A stretch of DNA of 64,000 nt, taken from CAVRXQ01 sp963838845 (lineage in GTDB: Bacteria > Actinomycetota > Acidimicrobiia > Acidimicrobiales > Bog-793). The notes under the pieces are model-generated. The model saw only the letters and a program-made list of their open reading frames with translations, was not told the origin of the DNA and searched no databases. The DNA lies in assembly GCA_963838845.1 (NCBI GenBank), contig CAWISR010000002.1:372001-436000 (forward strand), written 5' to 3'. A program made the position numbers and the translations under genes. Within the stretch, counting starts at the first letter, position 1. The number at the start of each line of letters is the position of its first letter. Shown here piece after piece: positions 59,290 through 64,000 of this stretch.

Positions 59290-59542
59290 GCATGAACCGC
59301 ATCGACCAGTACCCGGGTCGCGACTCGGAAAGCTCATGCCGGGCCAAGAAAAAACCGGTCAACGTGACGGCGGCGGCCGCTAGCCAGATGATCACTCCGA
59401 CGGCCAGGACCCATGGCGTGAATCCCGACAGCATCACGATGAGGCCCGCAATGGCGACGGCCAGCCCGAGGTAGCCCACTCGGAGGGCCCAGACGGCCAT
59501 CCTCCAGTGTTCGTTCTGCTGCAGCTCCGGCGGCTCATCCAT
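59228..59542 (-). CDS. Small two-helix membrane protein
   Basis: A 104-residue protein with two hydrophobic helices ('GYLGLAVAIAGLIVMLSGFT' and 'VLAVGVIIWLAAAAVTLTGF'), then 'FLARHELSESRPGYWSMRFM'. A weak GG precedes the ATG at 59542. Its 3' end overlaps the permease remnant on the other strand. Family not recognised, though proteins of this layout are frequent in actinobacteria. Confidence 0.65.
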   Translation of the reverse strand: MDEPPELQQNEHWRMAVWALRVGYLGLAVAIAGLIVMLSGFTPWVLAVGVIIWLAAAAVTLTGFFLARHELSESRPGYWSMRFMLIHDTVHARSSAQPSGAHAD

Positions 59543-59814
59543 ACCAGGATTGTGCAGGAGTCACGGTTGCGCGACAACGGTCATTGGTCCGCCCGGCACC
59601 GCCAGGATCTCGAGTACCCATCGAGCGCTGCCAGGAACAGCCGATGGGTATCCCCTATCCGCGAGCATCGCAGGCTGACGCCATGCCCCAGTACGCCGGG
59701 AGCGAGGCGCATCGACGGGCGCACGTCGGGCGCATTCGGATCGAACGCTTGCTGGGCTTCCTAGTCAATGATTTCCCCCGAGAGACGTGGGTGTCGAGAA
59801 GGAGAGCTGATGCC

Positions 59815-60189
59815 ATGCCGATGCCGAAGAGAACGAACGTCGATGATTACTTCGCGAAGCTGAGCGACGTGCAGCGGCCGCATCTCGAGACCCTGAGGGA
59901 GCTGAGCCGAAACGTCGACCCGAAGGCGCGGGAGGAACTCAAGTGGAACCTACCCATGTACGTCCGAGGGGAAAAGGCGAACCTCTGGATGCTGCAGAAT
60001 TTTAAGAACCACTGTTCGCTGCGGTTCTCTCCATCGTTCTTTGCCACTCAAAAGGCCGCAGTCGAAGCCGCCGGCTACGAGGCCGGTGAAGGCTTCGTCA
60101 AGCTCCCCTATGACCGACCGCTACCGATCAATCTCCTCAGGCAGTTGATGCGGGCACGGGTCAAGGACTACGAGACGACGGGCGACTAG
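59815..60189 (+). CDS. DUF1801 family protein
   Basis: A 124-residue protein: 'NVDDYFAKLSDVQRPHLETL', 'DPKAREELKWNLPMYVRGEK', 'NHCSLRFSPSFFATQKAAVE', 'GEGFVKLPYDRPLPINLLRQ' then 'LMRARVKDY'. This is the DUF1801/YdhG-like fold (related to the iron chaperone Fra), with the diagnostic 'KWNLPMY' core. Function unsettled. ATG 59815 has GGAGAG upstream; ATG 59821 is two codons later. No gene can be supported in 59543-59814. Confidence 0.85.
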   Translation: MPMPKRTNVDDYFAKLSDVQRPHLETLRELSRNVDPKAREELKWNLPMYVRGEKANLWMLQNFKNHCSLRFSPSFFATQKAAVEAAGYEAGEGFVKLPYDRPLPINLLRQLMRARVKDYETTGD

Positions 60190-60295
60190 TTCGCTGCGTT
60201 TGACCTATTGGCGCGGGGGCCGCGCGCAGTCTCACAGGGTCGCGTTGGACGGAGCGCGCCGGAAGCGTCCCTAATCGCCAGGACCTGGCGCTCCT

Positions 60296-60625
60296 ATGGT
60301 TAGTGCCAAAGTGGCCGAAGTTCGATTTCACCTCACAGCTGATATCAGCACGGACAGTCCGGACAAGATCGGCCCGATGCTGGGTCGGCTCGTCGGTGGC
60401 ACGATTACGCGAACTCCCGAAGGCTTCCGCGTCGAGGCTTCGATGCGAGGTACGGACCCCCGTGAGCTCAACCGCGAACTGTTGTCAGCGATGCGTCGGC
60501 TCGAGCGTCGTACCCGCCTGCGAGCCGAGTGGACCGGCAACGGCATGACTCACCGGTTCTTCGACTACGTGCCCAAGGGAACCCGGCCAGCCCCGAACCA
60601 GGGCGCGCCGCCAATCGAGTCGTGA
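60296..60625 (+). CDS. Hypothetical protein
   Basis: A 109-residue, charged protein, 'AKVAEVRFHLTADISTDSPD' and 'GFRVEASMRGTDPRELNREL' followed by 'LSAMRRLERRTRLRAEWTGN'. The pattern of one alpha/beta unit with a 'RTRLRAEW' basic strand is gene-like. No ribosome binding site stands out before the ATG, and no family is recognised. Confidence 0.5.
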   Translation: MVSAKVAEVRFHLTADISTDSPDKIGPMLGRLVGGTITRTPEGFRVEASMRGTDPRELNRELLSAMRRLERRTRLRAEWTGNGMTHRFFDYVPKGTRPAPNQGAPPIES

Positions 60626-60914
60626 GCGTCGAGGAGACCTGGGTGACCCCGAACGCCGGGAGAGTGCGTCGCCGTTCGGCACCTTCGAGCTAGTCCGCGA
60701 AAATTGGCGCGCATTACGTGACGCTCGTGAACGCGCGTATCGCCGAGTATGCGCTTTCTGACGCCGCAGCCTCGGAGCCCGAGAACGATTGATCTGAGTG
60801 GATTGGCTGCGGCGCCGATCGAAGCTACGGCGCAGACCCTGCCGACGCAGCCCGTTCAACTGGAGTCGAGAATTGTGACCTCGGTGTTACCCGCCAGGTA
60901 GCACAATTCGAGAT

Positions 60915-61462
60915 ATGGCCCAGTCGACAGCACGGAAAGCCGGCCTCACAGCGGCCCTCTTCGCCGGCTCTGTCCTCCTCATCGCCGCATGGGGTGTCCC
61001 AGCCGGGGCCGACGGAGGAGGAACAGGGGCGGCGTTTTCAAGTTCGTGGGCGCCAGTTACACGCAGGAGCTCAAGTTCGCGGGTTGCATGCGCCGGCACG
61101 GCGAGCCCAACTTCCCCGATCCGAACGGCAACGGAGTCTTCACGGTGAGAGGTATCGACCTCAACTCGTCCCAGTACCAGCGGGCGCAGAAGGCCTGCCA
61201 GTATCTCCTCCCTAAGGGGGGCGCGCTGTCACCGGCGGAGCAGGCGAAGCTCCTCGAACAGGCGCTCAAGTTTGCGGCGTGCATGCGTTCCCACGGTGTG
61301 CCCAAGTTCCCCGACCCGACCTCCAAGGGCGGTGGCATCACCTTCAGTCTGCGGGGCGTCGACCCGAACGCGCCTCAGTACCAGCGGGCACAGAAAACCT
61401 GCCAGCAGCTGTTCCCGTCCGGAGCATTCGGGCGAGGCGCGCCCTTAGCCGCGGCCGGCTAG
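60915..61462 (+). pseudogene. Exported protein with two CMRxHG repeats, one frameshift
   Basis: The first frame codes a signal peptide ('GLTAALFAGSVLLIAAWGVP', then 'AGADGGGTG'), and the second frame, entered by a missing base near 61025-61040, codes two tandem repeats of about 60 residues: 'QELKFAGCMRRHGEPNFPDP' ... 'SSQYQRAQKACQYLLPKG' and 'QALKFAACMRSHGVPKFPDP' ... 'APQYQRAQKTCQQLFPSG'. The CMRxHG-x-P-x-FPDP motif is common in secreted actinobacterial proteins of unknown function. Each repeat has two cysteines. Without the frameshift it would be a normal ~180-residue exported protein. Confidence 0.7.
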
Positions 61463-61785
61463 CGGACGAGTGCCTGCTGAGAACGGTTGAGACCTCGCTC
61501 CGTTATTCGCCTGAACCGCCTGCGGGCGCGAGAGTTGACGCCAGTTCCGCGCACAAGCCGACGACTTGAGGATGCCGGTCGAGGAACCAGAACAACCTCT
61601 TATGCACTGGCAGCTGCGCTACCAACCACCGCCGTTCGTCGCTCCTATCGACGGATCTGGAGTTCGACTCGCGCCCCATAACGCGCGCCAGGGTTAGGAC
61701 GTGAAAGCGTCACCAAGCGCCGGTTAGGCGGCCACTGGGGAGTCTCGACCTTCGAGGAACAAGCTAAGGAGTCTGGCCCTTCTGC
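61463..61785. other. Intergenic region with repeat L2
   Basis: A 323-bp spacer with no gene. It contains repeat L2 at 61648-61721. Confidence 0.45.
61648..61721 (+). repeat. Direct repeat L2 (partner at 44085-44158)
   Basis: Second copy of the 74-bp repeat, about 58 of 74 bases identical to L1, with the core GCGCCCCATAAcGCGCG. It lies 65 bp before the 3' end of the minus-strand membrane protein gene. Confidence 0.6.
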
Positions 61786-62160
61786 TCAGAGCAAACTCGC
61801 AGCAATGAGCAAAGCCGCTGTGATACTGAGCAAGACCGGGCAGATCTTGAAGAAGATGACGCGCGTGCGCGCTCCTGTCGACGCCGTCAGTAGGGCGACT
61901 GCGAAGAGCATCGTGGCCGACGCCCGGTCCACCCAGTCAGTCAATGCACTATGGGAACCGCTCACGGCTGAAGCAATCACCACGAGTGCGGCGATGAACC
62001 ACATGGTCATCGCTTCAGCGATCCACTCCTGGGTGATGACGAGCCGGTTGTCATGCGAGGTGTCGTTGAAACCCCTGACGACTCGCGCTGTGGGCAGGAT
62101 GTGAGCGACACCCCACAGCGCGACCACTCCGGCAGCAACGTAAGCGAGAACTGCGCTCAT
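61786..62160 (-). CDS. Four-helix membrane protein of unknown function
   Basis: A 124-residue protein with four hydrophobic helices: 'AVLAYVAAGVVALWGVAHIL', 'MTMWFIAALVVIASAVSG', 'ATMLFAVALLTASTGARTRV' and 'KICPVLLSITAALLIAASLL'. The loop 'VVRGFNDTSHDNRLVITQEW' lies between helices 1 and 2. No named family. ATG start at 62160 is 89 bp from the end of the arsM gene on the same strand. Confidence 0.7.
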   Translation of the reverse strand: MSAVLAYVAAGVVALWGVAHILPTARVVRGFNDTSHDNRLVITQEWIAEAMTMWFIAALVVIASAVSGSHSALTDWVDRASATMLFAVALLTASTGARTRVIFFKICPVLLSITAALLIAASLL

Positions 62161-62248
62161 GCCATCAGTCTCCGTTGCTGAGGATTACGCCGCCGCTCTC
62201 AAGTCGGTCACACGGCCCTAACTCAGCAGCGACGACAGCTGCGCGTCG

Positions 62249-63070
62249 TCAGCAGCACGACGTCGGATCTACTGGGACCTCGTGCGATGCCACTGCCGCG
62301 GCGCCCACTACGGATGGCTTGGTCGCCTTGATGATCGCGGAATGCATGCCCGCGAGGTACTCGGCTGTCGGCGTGATGCTCACATCCTCTAATCCTGCAG
62401 CTCGAAGTCCTGCCTCGTACTCTTCGAACGAGAGCGCGCCCGCGATGCAGCCGACGTACGTTCCCCGTTCGGCTCGCTCCGCAGGTGTGAGGTTGTTATC
62501 GGCAACGACGTCGCTAATACCGATGCGCCCACCCGGACGGAGTACGCGATACATCTCGGCGAAGACCTGAGGCTTGTCGGTCGAAAGGTTGATGACGCAG
62601 TTCGAGACGATGACATCAATGGAGTTTGCCGGAAGCGGCACCTGCTCGATGAACCCCTTGAGGAACTCGACGTTCGTGAACCCGGCTGCGTCGCGATTCT
62701 TGATCGCGAGAGCAAGCATTTCCTCGGTCATGTCGAGCCCGTAGACCTTGCCGGTCGCTCCAACACGCCTTGCTGAGAGCAGTACATCGATGCCCCCACC
62801 GGATCCGAGGTCGAGCACGGTCTCCCCGGCATTCAGGTCGGCCACGGCTGTCGGGTTGCCGCATCCAAGGCTTGCGAGGACTGCCGCTTCCGGCAATCCT
62901 TCGTCGGCGAGCGTCTCGTAGAAGGTGGGGCCTGTCAGATGACCCTCCTCGGCGCAGGTAGAACCGGCATGGCAGCAATCGTTTGCCGCTCCCGCGCCCG
63001 AGGTCACCATGCGCGCTGCCTCGGCGTAGCGGCGTCGAACGTCCTCACGAAGCTCTGTGTCGTTGGTCAC
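62249..63070 (-). CDS. arsM: Arsenite methyltransferase ArsM
   Basis: A 273-residue SAM-dependent enzyme that methylates As(III). SAM motif 'GETVLDLGSGGGIDVLLSAR', followed by 'TGKVYGLDMTEEMLALAIKN'. The As-binding cysteines are present: 'NDCCHAGSTC' near the N-terminus, 'VIVSNCVINLSTDKPQVFAE', and 'TYVGCIAGALSFEEYE'. GTG start overlaps the arsR stop (GTGA), so the regulator and enzyme are coupled. Product is volatile or less toxic methylated arsenic. Confidence 0.94.
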   Translation of the reverse strand: MTNDTELREDVRRRYAEAARMVTSGAGAANDCCHAGSTCAEEGHLTGPTFYETLADEGLPEAAVLASLGCGNPTAVADLNAGETVLDLGSGGGIDVLLSARRVGATGKVYGLDMTEEMLALAIKNRDAAGFTNVEFLKGFIEQVPLPANSIDVIVSNCVINLSTDKPQVFAEMYRVLRPGGRIGISDVVADNNLTPAERAERGTYVGCIAGALSFEEYEAGLRAAGLEDVSITPTAEYLAGMHSAIIKATKPSVVGAAAVASHEVPVDPTSCC

Positions 63071-63474
63071 CTCACAACCTCCTGTGCATCGAATACCGAA
63101 GCAAGCCGACCCAAACGCTCACGCTCGAGCGAGTAGTAGGCCCACGTTCCGCGCTGTTGTCGCTCCAGCAGCCCGACGGCCACCAGCTTCTTCAGATGGA
63201 AGCTCACCGTCCCTTGAGCGAGCCCAAGATGGGACATGAACTCGCAAACACACACTGGCTCGGAGGCGTTGACGAGCAGGTTCACGATCCGTATCCGGTT
63301 CGGATCGGCCAGGGCCTTGAAGATGGAGGCCAGCGTCTTGGTCTGTCCCCGCGTGATCTCACGGGCGGTCACAGGGGTGCAGCAAGCGACCGGTGACAGC
63401 GAGACCTCCTGAAGCAGGGCGTCCGCGATTGATCCCTCAGTTTGCGCGCTCGCCAAGCATTCATTCAGGTTCAT
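63067..63474 (-). CDS. arsR: ArsR/SmtB family metalloregulator
   Basis: A winged-helix repressor of 135 residues from the ATG at 63474; an ATG 8 codons upstream (63498) would add a segment overlapping the putative operator. HTH: 'LGLAQGTVSFHLKKLVAVGL'. Metal sites: 'EPVCVCEFMSHL' in helix alpha-3 (CxC type) plus 'SPVACCTPVTA' nearer the N-terminus. 'IFKALADPNRIRIVNLLV' is the family signature. It should release DNA on binding arsenite and so induce arsM. Confidence 0.92.
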   Translation of the reverse strand: MNLNECLASAQTEGSIADALLQEVSLSPVACCTPVTAREITRGQTKTLASIFKALADPNRIRIVNLLVNASEPVCVCEFMSHLGLAQGTVSFHLKKLVAVGLLERQQRGTWAYYSLERERLGRLASVFDAQEVVR

Positions 63475-63513
63475 CGATGTAGAAAGTACGCTCTTCATCG
63501 AGATCTGTCAATG
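63472..63513. promoter_or_regulatory. Candidate ArsR operator
   Basis: CATCGATG (63472-63479) and CATCGAGATCTGTCAATG (63496-63513) form two related half-palindromic sites 24 bp apart in front of arsR. TTCATCGA is repeated exactly. ArsR proteins bind such imperfect CATCGA/TCGATG dyads around the start of their own gene. Confidence 0.5.
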
Positions 63514-63690
63514 TAAGGCAGAGGATCGGCTGGTCTGCCGCCCCTCAGCTGCGCCCCAGCTCAGCGTCGCGAGTGAACTGAGCCATCCCCTCCCGCTTCG
63601 TCCTAACCCAAGGGGCGCCGGTCGCCGGTCGCCCGCAACCTCCGGACAAGCCCTAGCGGGGGTGGTCGGACCGCTTATCGAAGCGCCGGT

Positions 63691-63751
63691 CTCCAAGGTC
63701 ACGAGCTGAGAGCTGCCCAGCCTTACGGACCGAGACCCGCACGGTGGCTGT
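63691..63751 (+). repeat. Direct repeat R2 (partner at 46058-46118)
   Basis: 61 bp, 55 identical to R1. The plus-strand frame ends 'EAPVSKVTS' and stop, the same last residues as the exported protein ending at 46076, so this looks like the 3' tail of a deleted paralogue. The right part belongs to the 3' end of the minus-strand gene that follows. Confidence 0.7.
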
Positions 63752-64000
63752 TCAGGCGTTCGACAACCGCAACGCCCGGACCAGAAGTCCTTCCGCAGGC
63801 CGCGACTAGCTCGCCGACCGCGACCAGCGCCGTCCCGATCGCCCCGGCCCGCCAAGCACGTGTGGTCATTGATGCCCCTAAAGCGGCCTCTTGGTACTCC
63901 CAACGCGGTTGCAGGACGGTTACGAGGTTCGGCCAAGACCCCACGAAGACGAAGCTCGCCAGATTGCCGGAGATCCAGAACGACGGCCTGTGGCCTCGAA
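63723..64000 (-). CDS. Partial membrane protein, 5' end outside window
   Basis: The minus-strand frame is open from base 64000 to a stop at 63723: 'RPSFWISGNLASFVFVGSWP', 'NLVTVLQPRWEYQEAALGAS', then a hydrophobic helix around 'RAGAIGTALVAVGELVAACG'. The composition is gene-like, unlike the other frames of this region. Family not recognised; only the C-terminal 91 or so residues are visible. Confidence 0.45.
   Translation of the reverse strand, partial: RGHRPSFWISGNLASFVFVGSWPNLVTVLQPRWEYQEAALGASMTTRAWRAGAIGTALVAVGELVAACGRTSGPGVAVVERLNSHRAGLGP

Noticed and set aside
1..64000. tRNA, rRNA genes or CRISPR arrays
   Set aside because: No T-loop like GGTTCGA-N2-CC with matching stems, no rRNA signature, and no regularly spaced repeats were found by reading both strands; a covariance search (tRNAscan/Infernal) would be decisive.

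Overview
The window is high-GC actinobacterial DNA, with a visibly less GC-rich stretch at about 33-42 kb. Evidence for Actinobacteria: two LexA boxes of the actinobacterial type (TCGAAC-N4-GTTCGA), an Rpf-domain transglycosylase, the ImuA/ImuB/DnaE2 mutasome, DUF1918 and DUF5522 proteins, an ECF sigma factor paired with a DGPF/YciI protein, and MMPL and MscL proteins of actinobacterial style. Class cannot be fixed from sequence alone. No rRNA, tRNA or CRISPR array was found.

Layout. 0-6.3 kb is housekeeping: a partial cobalamin-binding protein, a Dph6-like ATPase with DUF5522, a secreted Rpf, SurE, aldose epimerase, a lipoprotein and an SRAP protein. 6.3-14.8 kb is an SOS mutagenesis locus: LexA box, imuA, imuB, an amidase, a second LexA box, dnaE2 and an uncharacterised gene that ends at a strong terminator. 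The dnaE2 reading frame is broken by three one-base insertions and has no normal in-frame start codon. 14.8-23.3 kb holds a phosphoribosyltransferase, an adenosine-specific kinase, a cyclopropane-fatty-acid synthase, MscL, an amidohydrolase, an MMPL transporter and an exported protein.

24-38.6 kb is a cell-surface glycan cluster. It opens with an exported SPGYWKTH-motif protein, followed by one 2133-residue ORF that joins a flippase, a GT2 glycosyltransferase, a GT4 glycosyltransferase and a large polytopic membrane domain. Then come another GT2, a TylF-like methyltransferase, a GT2-FkbM fusion, an FkbM methyltransferase, a GT2 and a nucleotide-sugar epimerase/dehydratase. Together these could activate, assemble, methylate and export a surface saccharide. 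Immediately after is a graveyard of gene pieces (DyP peroxidase, VOC, DUF1800), then a Tat-exported beta-helix protein.

41-64 kb is accessory: single small genes of mixed function, an intact IS110 element with a nested RNA-like hairpin over its ribosome binding site, an IS481-type remnant, a frameshifted DUF1697 gene, a frameshifted ABC ATPase with a truncated permease, and an arsR-arsM operon. Two pairs of diverged direct repeats, each about 17.6 kb apart, bracket two roughly 2-kb blocks with different gene content. Long perfect inverted repeats at 41.6 and 55.9 kb are unexplained.

Caution: several frameshifts (dnaE2, DUF1697, ABC ATPase, a 60.9-kb exported protein) are single-base indels, at least two in G-runs, so consensus error must be excluded before calling these genes dead.
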